A stretch of DNA of 64,000 nucleotides from Coptis chinensis (Eukaryota; Streptophyta; Magnoliopsida; Ranunculales; Ranunculaceae). Positions 9,470-21,872 of the stretch are shown here, in pieces; positions within the stretch are counted from its first letter, which is position 1; each line of letters starts with the position of its first letter. The stretch is from contig CM027384.1 in NCBI GenBank assembly GCA_015680905.1, forward strand, positions 70,253,001 to 70,317,000, in the 5' to 3' direction. Both the position numbers and the translations under genes were made by a program. The notes beneath the pieces are model-generated. The model was given only the letters and a program-made list of their open reading frames with translations. It did not search any database and had not been told where the DNA came from.

Positions 9470-12090
9470 GTAATCACATACAACAGTTACTAACAATATG
9501 GTAAATAGTTTGTTTTTCTTTACCTCATAAAATAACTAATGGTTTTTGACTCAGAACAGAGAAAACTTTGTTTTGAAGGAATTCAGAAATGAAAAGACAT
9601 GCCCGAACAAGTAACGATAATGCACTACAAGTCTATAACCAGTGATTGGCAAATTTCTAGCTCCCATCCCACCCACAAAGAAGTTTTCTAGGCAACCAAA
9701 CACACCCTTAGTAAAATTACCACTTCCAGGAGCTCTGGTATCAGGATTTTAGTTTTCATCGGTATGTTTAAACTTTAAAGTTTAAACACTAATAATGAAT
9801 CATCTTCTCAAGGACTCAAGGAGCACCAAATATTTGAATATAACAGGAAAAAATCCATAGAAAGATAGAAATTGAGAGAGATGTCCAACTGGTCTAGCAG
9901 TTCAAACCGACATATTTTTAAAAACCATAACTCCCAAGCAAAAATGGAGTCAGTACTGAAAGAGGATAACCCCCTCATTTAATATGTGAGGTTTCATTGT
10001 TGCACAACACAGCTCTTTTGAACTGTGAGTTAGAAGAAAAAGCTCAAGTTATCAAGATGTAATATTTTATAAACTTATTTTAGCATTGGAAACCCCGATG
10101 TAAAACTGAAAATTAAAAGAACGGACAAAAGAACAAAATTAAATAAAGTAATAATGAAGAGTATTACACTAATGGGGCATGGAAACAAACAAACAAAAAA
10201 CCAGCACCTAAAACAATTCTACAAATATCAAGATCCAAAATGAAATGAAACAATAAAATTTAAGGTCGAGAATAAAACAACAACAACCATGTAAAACTGC
10301 CCAATCGCTATCAGTGGTGATAGTATATGACTAAGTTCCATACTAATTTTTCACAAGGATCAGTATGTTATAAATAATTAAGAGCAGTTGTAGGATACTA
10401 ATAAAAATATACATACATATATCATCTAAAATTGTATTTTCTCCAAAAACAATTGAAATGCAAGAGAAAGGTTGCATAAACGTTAAATGCCAACTTCCTA
10501 TAAAATATGTAAAATAAGAAACATATAAAGACTACAGTTAGACAAAGAAAATCATATGATTTCCTTCATGTAATATTTATCTTCCTTGGATGAATCCCTT
10601 TCCTCATTATCCCATAGAACCATGATAGAAAAAACCTTTATGTCGATAAATATTTCTTTCTCAAAACAAGTTGCAAACAGAAAAGCTGGTGGCAGTAATC
10701 ACCACATTTAATGCACACAACCCCAACTTATAATAAAGGTCCAAATCAACAGTCTACATTAAATTTTAAGTTAAAGGCTCAAGCTTGATATACCACTAAA
10801 CCCGATGATCGGTTCGAGGATCAAAATAGAAGTAAACTATGGTCAGGAGATTTTGTATGTTCTCTGTTGATCTTCCCAATACCTAAACCTACTAACGTGG
10901 AAGATAATTCAATAAATTTTTACTGCAAGTACAATTTCACAAAAGTTTAAAGGATTTGGAATATACACCATGTGTTAAGACTGATATGTATTCCAATTAA
11001 AGAACCACATCCTAACCCTTCAAACCCTATCTAGAAATAAATAAAAATCTAGAACTATCAAACCAAGCCTGCAAATTATAGTCCAAACAAACAAAACAGA
11101 CATACATCACAGTATAATGAGGAGGACGACATACCCACTCACGAAAGAAAAACAGAAGAAACCCAAAACCGCCCTACTGAACAAAAACAAGGATTGAATT
11201 AAATGAACCTGAGGAGTCAGCCAGCGGGGTCAAGTACGCCGCTGGTCTCAAAGAAAAAAAAAAGTCCCCCCTTCTTTTAGGATGGGCCATTGACTTCCTT
11301 CATTTCTTGGTAGTTCTATAAGGCAGGTAGCGACCCCAGGCTGTTCCCGTAGCTCCCCTCAGGCTGTTCCCCGTAGCTAGTTAGTTAGATATAAGACAAG
11401 AATAAGACGGAAGATCGAATCCAACACCAACACCAAGCAAAAGCCGGCCAACATACAAAGTACTAATGAAATGAAATTCCCTGTGTGAAACTAAGTAACA
11501 CAGATGAGCATGTACAGGTAAAAGATTCTAGAGATATACAACCAAACACACGTGGAAGTTGAAGTATAAATATAGAAGTAGCACAATTCCACAATCTAGA
11601 CATGGATTAGTCATTATTCCATCTTTTAAACACTAGCAGTAGCCACACATATCTTAATCATTCCCCATGCTTGTAAAATTAATTATACATACTTTCCAAG
11701 ATGCACACAAATATCAAACCATCCTCCTAATTGGAATGAAATGAGAATTATTAAAAATGAGACCTTGAGAAATCCAGCACAAATCGCATAATTTCATCAA
11801 TTGAATCACATCCTATTACTCAATAAGTATTTGAATTCTTAAAACTTGTAACATACCAAAACACAAAATGAGGGTTTAGCTAATCTTGGAATTTTTTGCT
11901 CCAAATGAGTGTAAACCCAACAAATTCGAGGATTTTCATGTTAGCCCCAACACGAAAATCAATTTCTCAGCACTGGTCACCCAATTTTTTGAACCCTAAC
12001 CCACAAACAAACAAAAAGAAAAAAGAAAAAAGCAATCCAAATGCTATTAACTAGTAAATAGAGAGTCTCCAATCAATAGGAAAGAAAAAT
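9470..12090. other. CACTA interior, no gene identified
   Basis: AT-rich sequence in which I recognise no protein family. On the minus strand a short open stretch around 11205-11260 (PAAYLTPLADSS) ends at a CAG/GTTCAT donor-like site and could be one more captured exon, but I cannot assign it. Confidence 0.35.
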
Positions 12091-12095
12091 CGTAC

Positions 12096-12235
12096 CTTGA
12101 AGCCTTATAGGAAGGAGATGAAGTACACTGATCCAAGAGAGGAAGAGATGAGGAGGAAGACTACGGCTGGTGTGGATAGAATACTTTCGTCGATGGATAA
12201 ATCATTGATGGGTCGAAGAAGTTTTAGAAAAAAAA
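12096..12235 (-). other. Possible leader exon of a CACTA chimeric transcript
   Basis: On the minus strand a pyrimidine-rich, UTR-like stretch ends CTTCAAG at 12096 followed by a GTACGA donor. It lies just inside the right terminal region, upstream of all the captured fragments, which share its strand. It could supply the first exon of a transcript running through them. This is inference from splice-site appearance only. Confidence 0.3.
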
Positions 12236-12494
12236 ATTAGCAAGACAAGGGTTTCTGGATGCTGGACGAAGAAGGCAAAACTTTAGTTTTAAGGCAACTA
12301 GGGTTCGCTTCAAAGAAAATTAGATACACTTTTGCCCGTCCTAGATTAAGGACGAAACAAGTTGTCGTCTATTTTTTGGGCTAAGGCCTCGCGACGGTTT
12401 TCTCATGTTTGGGACTCAAAAGCCCGTCTTAAATTTAAGACAGGAATGCTTGTCTCAATGGGCGTCCTAATTCCACAATTCTGGTGTAGTGACT

Positions 12495-13443
12495 TCACAG
12501 ATCACCTAATGGAGTTTTGGAAATACGTTTCACTGTATAAGTTTGGGAATGAATCAATGTAATGGTATTTTGTGGTTTGTGAAACGGCCGGTTCAGTGTG
12601 CTTGAGTGTCAACACAGTAACTGTTAATGTTCACATATTTTGTTTGTGATTATATCAGGGGTACCTTTATATCAGTGTTGTTGTCTATAAGGAGATAAAT
12701 GAGAGAAATCTGTATGGAAACTCAATAAGAAAAGATGTATTTAGCATTCACAAAACTGGGCTAGATGTGCCATTCTAAACTGAGGTAACTGGCAACCTAT
12801 AATGTATGATACATCAGCAACTGAAGCCATAAACAAGAACACAATTAAGACTATCAGGTTGACTTTAATATACACCTATAACTTATGTACAAAATAGTAT
12901 TATCCAATAACAAGTTAAATAAAAGTTAACTTTGATAAGTTTATCCAATATAAAATAAAGCAAAAGTGTAGCATTTAATAATACATACTGAAGTTGAGAA
13001 GTAGTAACTAGCATCTCAGTGCCATATTTCACCATTGTTCCCACCCAACTCAGTTACAGCTTGTCCATTGTTCAATATTTAAAAAGTTTTCTTATACAAA
13101 TAGCCAAAATGTTTCGAAGTCCCACCCTTTGTAAAATTGACCAGAATTAGAAGTTGCTGATGGTTAATGCTTTAGAATATGTCTGTACGTAGATAAACAG
13201 GTGAGATGAAGAATCTAGTTTGGGCGGGAAAAATCTTTGCCATGTGTTAGGAATGATACGATAGCATTAATTATTTGCCGAACAGTTGAAGAAATGATAG
13301 TTTTTTAACCTTTAACTGGCACGTGTCAGTAGTAATATGTGTGTGCTATAAGGATTGTTCAATCTTCATTTACGGACCTAAAAAACAGCCCAAATTAAAA
13401 CCCTTGAAGCCCTAATTTTCCGACCATTTCCAATCTTTCAAAA
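12495..13443 (+). other. MULE interior upstream of the Ulp1-like gene, probable promoter region
   Basis: No protein motif was seen. It is continuous with 4088-4987 if the CACTA element is removed, and it leads directly into the Ulp1-like reading frame, so it probably holds that gene's promoter and 5' UTR. Confidence 0.4.
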
Positions 13444-16400
13444 ATGAGAAAGCTTAATTTGACTATTCGTATGTCACTCGATAAAATGCATAAATTGTTC
13501 AAGACATTCACTACTGCAGAGAAGAAAGATTTTGAGAAGTCTTGCTTCGGGAAGTTCTTAAGCATTAATGAGAGAATGCACACCACTACTACGCTAGTCT
13601 ATGTTGTATTGGGACACCAAATGGGTAAACTTTGCTACCGAATTGGTAAGAAGGATTTGGTGTTTAAAAAAAGTGATGTTGCTCTTATAATGGGTCTTAG
13701 TGTGAAGCCGATTTCTAATTCATTCTACATGGTAGATGTTAAGATCCCATCCCAATTTCGTGCAAGGTTTTTTAAAGGAAGCATGGTTTCTGAAACAGAA
13801 ATATTGGAAGCTAGAAAGTTGGCAAAATCAAGTGTTGGTGAAGAAAGTTAGAATGATGTGTTTAGGCTGAATAGGTTGTATGTATGTACTGTTGCAGGCT
13901 GTGCTTCTAGGATCTGCTAGGACAGTTGATGGGAGGTATATTGATCTTGCCGAGAATTTAAATGCATTTGACAACTTTCCTTGGGGCACACCTCTGCTTG
14001 AAATGTTGGAAGAGTCTTTAGAAGACATATCTAATCATGTGAGTGTCGGAAAGGATTCTTTCGCAGTTTATGGTTGTTTAATTTGTTTTATTATTTGGGT
14101 ATATCTTCACATCCCATCTCTTGGAGCTCGGAGACAAGTTGATGGTAGGTTCCCAAGAATACTAGATTGGGTAGACTTGCCTTCCAGAAACATACATCTA
14201 CATACTTATAAGAAAAAGATTCAACCTCTTAAGGGGAAGGCAGTGGTGTTGGAAAGTCTAGATCTGTCTGAAGGAGAACTGAATGAAGAAGCGATAAAGG
14301 ATGCTTTGGCGCAACAACCCATGCAAAGTGGTGCATCAGTTTCAAGGAAATACAATAATGAGGAACTGTTTCAAAGATAGGCAAAAGTAATTAAAGGCAT
14401 TGTAAGTAACTTGTTTTCTTTACTGTTTTCAACAATGTTGCATGTTGTTTCCCCGAATATCTCAGCAATACTTATAAGAAGTACTGATAATATATGGGTA
14501 ACTAGTTTTTGACATTTAAATTACTCATATAATCTTATAATCTTATAGATGTTGTAATATGATATGGGTACCCTATTATATAGTCTTGAATTGGAATTGC
14601 AAATGTTAGAAACTGGTTGTTATATGAAGCACTGATAATGTGTTGTTGTTGAACTACATGTCTTAGCATTTCTTCATATATGAAACACTAATATGTTACA
14701 GTACAATGATTGATTTATTGTTGAACAATATATGTCAGCAACAATGTATATATTGTTTTTCTGTTGTGGTTTACAAATAGTGAAGTGGGATCTTAATTAT
14801 ATTCTTTGTTATGTGCTCTGATTAATCTAAAACAGGTTACTAAGGAGGTTAGGGTTGTTGGGGATATACTCCAGAGTGAAATAAGGACTGGCATGGAAAC
14901 AATAATTCAAGAGATTATTCATGGTGGGTTGAAAGGTGGTACGGAAAGTTCAGAGGTTGAGGTTGTGAAAGGGCATAGAACAAGGAATATAACAAGGAGT
15001 AGAAGTTTAGAGGTTGAGGTTATGAAAGGAGCTAGAACTAGAAAGCCAAAGAAAGCAAGCAATGTAGGTGCTGATGCTATACTAAAAACACCAACAAGGT
15101 CTTCCTAGCAGAAGGTTCACTCAGAACCTAGGAAAGGGAGTTCATCTGTTTATAAGAAAGTTACCTTTGAGGTTTCTCCTAATTTTTCATATCAAAGAAA
15201 AAGAGCATTGGACAAGGATCAAACCCTTGAAGTTCTGGGAGATACTTTAATACCTGCTCAGTATGAAATAAAGAAAAGGAAAGTGGTCAAAGGTTGTGGT
15301 ACCCGAGTTCAGCCATCAAGGGCAAGCAAAGATGAGGCTATAAAGGCTAGTGAGAGGCAAAACTTAAAGTAAAAAATATCAAATCAGTGAGAGAACAAGG
15401 GAACGGGAGATGAAGCTTAAGGAAGCAGAGACACCCAAACAAATAAGAAAGTTGATCCAGGTTGAGTCAGATGAAGATGAAGGTGTTGAACAACAACAAA
15501 GCGGGCAAAATGATTCGGAGTCAGTTGCTGCAAGTGCTTTGCAACAGATTAGTGGGGACATACCAAGAACATATTGTGGAGCTGTAGGAGGACCTGGTGG
15601 GGGTACAGACTGCTATAGTACCTTATGCTGAATCTGCAATGCTTGACCATGCACCCTTTTACTCTCCTTTGGCTTGTGCTTTAGTCCTTCCTCCTGGTGA
15701 TCTTGATGGGGAAGCAGTCCTAAATAGAGAAATGGAAAAAATCAGTTTTGCTTTAATATTGGCTGGAAGTGCAAAGCTCCCTGACATAACCATATTGCCA
15801 GCCTTATCACCATCAAAGGAGCAAGCACTGAAGATGTTGTGGCATCTGTAGATGATGATCAGAACAGTGTGGGTCAGCATGATGCTGCTGATTTGGAGGC
15901 CCCTGATGTGGTACTCATTCACACTGAAATGGAGATGGAAATGGATAAGAAAACTGAAGAGAGTGGCTATAGAAGGAGGAGGAGGGAAAAAAATTGGGAA
16001 AAGAAAGTACTAGTTTATGAGAAGAGAAAATGGGAAATGAATGTGACTCATTGATCAAGGTTGCTCTGTCATCAACCTTTTACAAGAAAACAACTAGCAC
16101 AGGTGAGGCAAATGTTGTCAATTATTACTGAAAAAAGTTTAGTAGGAAGAAGGATCAACAGAGCTCTCCAGATATGAGAGTTTTTGGGTACGATCAAATC
16201 ATTTCAGTGCATAATTTTCATTCATTACATAGAAGAGAGTAGGTGGATGATGAGGTAATGAAACTACCATTAGTAATTTGCTCTACAACTATCAACAACT
16301 TGGTATTAATGTGCAAAGTAAACTATTACAGAAAGTTAATTGTTACTAATTACTATATGATTCTTTTCTAGGTTCTCAACTTATATGTCAAGCTATTGAT

Positions 16401-17643
16401 CAGGTGGTATAAGCAACATTGTAAGGAACATGCCATTCCAGACGAGGAAGTGTATACTGTTGTGGAGGATGTTTACTTTACTGTGAGTTTTCTATACTTT
16501 AATATTAAATTTCTTTTGAAGCTTACTTACTATTCTTCCTTAAGTTTGATAAGCTTCATCATCACTTTGTGGATGTCGAAATTCATCATAAGAGAGTATG
16601 GGGTATTCAAGAAAAAGCTACAAGACCCAAGTTTTCGAGCTGCAAGCCCAGATGAGAGAGTAGGTAATGGTTTGTACCATACAAATGAAATTGTTAAAGA
16701 GTATTTGGACCCCTTTGAAGGAAGGATTAAAAATCAACCGCACCCAGTAAAGGGTAAGGGAGTAATTGTACCTCTTCAAGTTCATGGTAGTCACTGGATT
16801 GTTGATGTCTTTAACCTTAAAGAGATGAAAGTGTGCACCTATGATTCTCTTGGTGGAAACCAAATTTCTGATGAACAACTTGCTTTGGAGAGAATGATTC
16901 CTTATGTGCTCAGGTGTGTTGATCCACGCTCCACTGTTGATTTGAACACATCATGGGCTCGTGAATTTGTTAGTGTCACATAACAACTAGATTCCAACAG
17001 TTGTGGGTTGTATTGCCTTACCTTTATAGATAATGTTCTTAGAGGTGTTCCTGATAGGGTAAACCAAATTGACATGTAACCATTTAGAATGCGGCTGAGG
17101 ATTGGAATGGATATTATATCCTGTGGATTAAATCTAGATGAAGTAGCTAAGAAGAGAAAAGAATTCGAAAAGAGGTTGACAGAAGGAAGTCCGCAAGCAG
17201 AGATGACCAATGACACCCTTCAGTGTGAGCAAGAGGAGAAGGATGCTGAGAACCAAGTGGCCAAGGATGCAGCTGCTTTTGAGAAAGAGGCATTAACGTA
17301 AGTTGACATTGGCATAGAGCTACAGAGTGAAGCAGATTCAGCTGGAATTGACAAAGAGCCCAAGGATGCTGAAGCTGCTACTAAGAACCAAGTGGACATT
17401 GACCAATGCCAAGAGAGTCAAGCAGATATAGCTGGAAGTGACCAAGTGAACAAGGATGCTGAAGCTGCTACTGAGAACCAACTCCACATTGACCAAGATG
17501 AAGAGAGTCATCATGATGCAGCTGGAAGTTAGGTGCATCTAAAGGATGCAGAAAACAACAAAGATAAGGATGGGAACACTGCTGAAAATGGTGAAGATGG
17601 GTTTGTTGGCCAGCAGGAGAACATAGCTAAAGACAAGAACTAG
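13444..17643 (+). pseudogene. Ulp1-like (C48) SUMO-protease-type gene of the MULE, decayed
   Basis: The N-terminal part (13444-13851) resembles the region in Ulp1-containing plant transposon proteins (KLCYRIGKKDLVF, LIMGLSVKP). After a stop at 13849 and a 4-bp TGTA duplication, 13880-14380 continues it (DGRYIDLAENLNAFDNFPWG). A variable middle follows. The C48 domain is at about 16570-17060: catalytic His in GSHW (16792-16794), Asp in TYDS (16843-16845), Gln (16984-16986) and Cys in NSCG (17002-17004), with the family's Q-x5-C spacing. An in-frame TAA (16981-16983) falls just before the catalytic Gln. The tail (about 17290-17640) contains acidic tandem repeats of a KDAEAATENQ-like unit. Introns are likely at about 14402-14800 and 16480-16580. 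At least eight in-frame stops make the copy non-functional as written. Known family: cysteine proteases that process or remove SUMO; its role in transposition is not established. Confidence 0.82.
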
Positions 17644-17994
17644 GGGACATCGAAATGCTGATATATGGTGCCATTGAATATGTCTGGTATCATTTCGCAG
17701 TGCTTCGTTTTGATAAACGTAATATTTTGATGTCAGTGGTTTGTTTTGATAACGTCTCTCATTTTCAAGTTACAATCCTAAGTGTTTCAATTGTGGCGTT
17801 AATTTTATAGTATTTTTTTTCTTTGCTACCTTACATATTGATAACTTCAATAGACAAAACACCTGCCACTTTATAAACAACAAAATACCATAACATTGAT
17901 TCCCAAATAACTTACATAGTCACGGAAAGGCCAATGAAAATCCAAATAACTTTACAAGCGTAGTTGTTGACATTACTTCTATATGTAGCTGATG
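17644..17994. other. Short gap between convergent MULE genes
   Basis: AT-rich sequence between the 3' ends of the Ulp1-like gene and the transposase gene. It presumably holds both polyadenylation regions. No reading frame was recognised. Confidence 0.45.
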
Positions 17995-20900
17995 GTTGAC
18001 TCAAATGAAGTCTTCGTTGGTAAAATCTGGCGGAACCCCAATTGAAAACTCAATCCAAGCAACATCATTTGTTGAAGTAGGCAAGCTGCTTTGTTATGTC
18101 CAAGGGCACCACAATGGCTGCACCTTATCCTTTACACTGGCACACCCTCCCCTTTAGAATGTTTCCTCTTCTTTGGGGCCTGGCAGGCATTACCTCATAT
18201 GTGGGAGGACGAACCATGATGTTGTAACTTCCTTAATGCCACTGTTCTTTTCCCTTCAAAGGTGTCCAGTTCTCTAGATAGGTATCCATCATCGTTTCCT
18301 TTGAGTACCACGGCAGGCAGAAGTCATACACACAAAACTGACCATCGTCAATGGCCTTCGTTGCATGGCTACAAGGAATACTAGCTTGTTGAAATAAACC
18401 ACATGTATAATATTTCTTTAGTAGGTCAACTATATCTGTGCGCCCTACGCTAGTAACCGAGTACACGTACTCACTAGCCCTTATTGTAGTGAATGACCGA
18501 CTAACATAACGAGAGGAAATGATTACATCCTCAGCTTTGTCTTCAGCTTTGAAGCCATAACCCGATAGTTATGATTACATAGCCCTTAATGTTCATTCGA
18601 ATACCATTTATTAGAGATGTAATTAGCATAGCTCGCTCCGGCATAATCATCTTATTCCAGCTCTCGATATGATTTGTATAACAAATTCCATACCTTCTCA
18701 TTTCAGCATAGGAAAGTGACCACTGTTCCTTAGGAATCTTTATTATTTTTCCGTAACCTTTACTATTGCTACACCAAATGCGACACATGATTCTCACAAA
18801 GTCAGCTTTATCATAAGTTTCTGCTGCGGCCTTAACTCTCCCTTTGGTGTCGTTTTTACTGACATTGTTAGAGATATGTTGTGCACAAAAGCAATGGTAT
18901 GCATTTGGAAGGATTTTCAGCACGGCTTGGAGAATTCTTGCATGTCTATCTAATAATAGAACAAACTTATATGCAGGACCAACTATAACATCTTTGAGTT
19001 TCTGAAGAAACCAATCCCAATGTTCATTGTTCTCCTTTGGGACTACACTAACTGCAATTGGAAAACAATGACTATCTCCATCAATAGAAAGAGCAGTTAG
19101 GATGACAGACTTGTATCTACCCTTCATGAAAGTTCCATCGATCATAATCAATGGACGAAAGCACCTTCTATAGGCACGAACAGTTACGCCATAGCTCACA
19201 AACAAACGCTCAAACATGTGCTCGCTTGTTGTTATTATATCAATGTGGCAACCTGGATAATTTTTTTTAGTTCTTTAAAATAAATTGGCAGCATCTGGTA
19301 TGATTGACTGAAGCTTCCCCTTATCTAAATCGAAACAAAATAGACCAGCTGAGGTTACATATGCCTAACAGTTACTTAATTAGTTGTTGACAGTTACAAG
19401 TCATTTAGCTTTCCTAATGCCATGACAGATACAAGTCAGTTACAAGTTAATCGAAAAGATGATACATGTTCTTCATAGTATACTCTAAAGAATAATTTAT
19501 TATACAAATTGATGTTCTTCATAGTATATCCTAAAAAAAAAAAAAGTATTAAGACTTTACATATTCCTACTAGTTCTCCTCATAGTTGCTGACAGTTACA
19601 ATAGTACTCTGACATTTTCTAACGCAATTTCTCTAGCTCTCCACACAGCTTTATATGTCACATCAGTTAGTTGTGCTTGTTTCACCTCCAACTGCAGGTT
19701 CTTTGCTGTCAATTCTACATTGTCCCTAATCTTGGACATAACAATTTCTGAAACCCACTTTGCGTCTGCTTGTGAATTTTTTGAAACAACCTTATCTTAT
19801 GTACAAGTGTGTGCATCTGTAAAAGTTATATCCACCCACTTATTAGACCCAGTTGCAGGTTTTGCATACAAATGAAATGGACAGTTAGTTTTCTTACACT
19901 TCATTACCACCTTTTGGGAGGTAGTATTGAAACGACGTAAATCAAACATGTGTGCAATTGCATAAGATTTCATGTCTTTTATAAGATCATCTCGAGTGGC
20001 GTAGTGCTAACCTACTTTAGGGGGTACAAACTTCAACCCCTCATTACAAGGATTTACAATCTCACTTTGGTTCGTAGGGGTTTTTGGACTATGAGAACCA
20101 CACAAAGGATCATATCCTTGACGTAGGTCTTCGGAATTTAGATATTTAGCACCAAAAGCCATAACATCAACCACTCCCTCTAATTCGAAATCAATCGCAC
20201 CTTCCCCATTGCCATCATTCACAACTGTCATAGGTGTGTCCCCCCACAAATACTCTTGACTTCGGTTCGGAGTCGACCATATATCACCATCATCATGATC
20301 ATATTCTTCAACTTGATCATCATCTTCATCATCATCATCATCAACTACCACAACTTCACCCGCAACAACATCTTCATATTCATTTTGAAATTCAACCTCC
20401 TCATTACTTTGAGAACTGTCGATTATGTTTTCTTGAGGAATGTCCGTTGTATCAACTAAATCATTTAGTATTTGAACTTCATCATCATCTTCATTTTGAA
20501 ATTCAACCTCCTCATAACTTCGAAGACTGGCAATTATATATTTTTCAGGAATGTCAGCTGTATCTCCATATGGATTTTGTGAATCAAACTCTTCATAGTC
20601 AGGTTGATCGATCAACATCTTCAACACTAGTGAGATCATCCTTTGCATTACAATAGCTCAACCATTAGTGTTTGGACTATCAGCAACTCAAACTATATTA
20701 TCCCTTGTAATATTTATACTGCTCACCTTCAATGACAATTGCAAGAGGTATACTCCCGTCTTTTGATTCGCAACTACCAACTGCACTTGAGCTTCACTTT
20801 GGGAACAAATCTAAAATGGTTACTGAATGTCAGTACTTTAACAGGGATATATCAGTAACTAACACATTTACAAGCATACAACATGTTCGCCATCCCTCAC

Positions 20901-21872
20901 CTGCCATGACCTTTTTGAACATCTCCAAGCTGTGTGGGACCTTTTCAACGACGTTTTCATTTTCCACATCTTGCAATTGACAAGTCCCAGTTGAAGGTTG
21001 TTCTAGCGGACTGTCTGGAGAACACAACGTTTATAACCGTCAGCAACCAAACCATGTACTGGAACTAAGTATAACTAAAATAAAATTAGTCATTTACCTT
21101 TTGGTTCATCCACAAGTTTACATTGATTGAAAGAATATTTTTGTTGAGCTAGCACTTTTTCTTTCAAAAAAGATTGTTTTCTAGGAGAATCGTTTATTGG
21201 AATTTCTTCATTGTTTTTCTTCTTCATACAATGTTCTCCACCACTTGATCCAGGACATGCACTCTTTGGTAGAGAAGGTTTAAACAACTCACTACAAACT
21301 TATTTCTTCTTCATACTAGAAAATCCATAACTTGATCCAAGACTTGCACTTCTAACCATTTCTTGTTTAAATAGCTCACTACCAACTAGTTTATTCTGCA
21401 CACTAGGTTGTCCACCACCTTTTCCAGGAGTAACAATATCTTCTTTAAACAACTCAGTATGAACTTTTTTGTTCTTCACACTAGGTTGTCTAGGACTTGA
21501 TCTTCTAACTTGTTCTGCTCCTATACCACATGGTGTGATGACGATTGCTTCATTGATAACCCAAACTTTCATTGCTTTCGTTGGAGTCTTCTTTTGCTTT
21601 TTAATCATGTTTAAGTAGTCGGTTTCTTCATCGATTCTACAAAGGGACTTGTTCATCAAATACCTAAGAGAAAAACCCAATCTTATGCGCGTTGACATAG
21701 CTTCAATAAGACACATGAATCCTTCAAAGGGAGTATCCACATCAAACACTCTCAATTTCACCTCACCACCTAGATACTTCATCACACCATGTTTGTTAGA
21801 TTTCATCTCACCATCATAATAAATAAGCATATCGAATGAACCTGCAAAAATACCAAAATACAAAGCTAACAC
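17995..21872 (-). pseudogene. MULE transposase gene (MuDR type), decayed
   Basis: Read from 21872 downwards. The first exon begins with a PB1-like N-terminal domain (FDMLIYYDGEMKSNKHG, VDTPFEGFMCLI) and ends at 21098 with a GTAAAT donor. A small exon follows at about 21018-20906, then an acidic region (DDDDDEDDD, about 20330) and a MuDR DNA-binding domain (MKCKKTNCPFHLYA, about 19900). The MULE DDE domain is at 19217-18543 (LIMIDGTFMKGRYKSV and the LLLDRH segment). A SWIM finger at 18466-18233 reads YTCGLFQQASIPCSHA and lacks the usual first Cys. A CCHC knuckle, CSHCGALGHNKAAC, is at 18122-18081 in another frame. Stops at 21300 and about 20008 and several frameshifts mean it cannot make a full transposase as written. 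The family cuts and pastes MULEs by binding their TIRs. Confidence 0.85.
20320..20345. repeat. Short GAT/ATC trinucleotide run in transposase exon
   Basis: An ATC-rich run encodes a poly-Asp/Glu stretch on the minus strand. It explains the long His-rich open frame on the opposite strand, which is not a gene. Confidence 0.6.

Larger units (their letters stand above)
4988..12491. mobile_element. 7.5-kb CACTA (En/Spm) element carrying several captured host exons
   Basis: The element starts CACTACACCAAAA and ends with TTCTGGTGTAGTG, nearly perfect inverted repeats with the diagnostic CACTA end. It is flanked by the 3-bp duplication ACT (4985-4987 and 12492-12494). Subterminal regions at both ends (about 5010-5340 and 12330-12480) carry many short motifs such as CGACGG, CGTCGTAAA and GACGGG in both orientations, typical of CACTA transposase-binding arrays. 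No transposase motif was seen, so it looks non-autonomous. Between the ends, at least four exon fragments from unrelated host genes lie on the minus strand (pectin acetylesterase, kinesin-13A, ABCC transporter, PP2C). It resembles gene-capturing CACTA elements such as Tgm-Express in soybean. Confidence 0.93.

Noticed and set aside
10795-10830. GGTTCGA-like word suggesting a tRNA T-arm
   Set aside because: No acceptor stem or anticodon arm can be drawn around it. No tRNA or rRNA gene was found anywhere in the window.
20234-20656. His-rich plus-strand open frame
   Set aside because: It is the antisense shadow of the Asp/Glu-rich GAT repeats in the MULE transposase exon.
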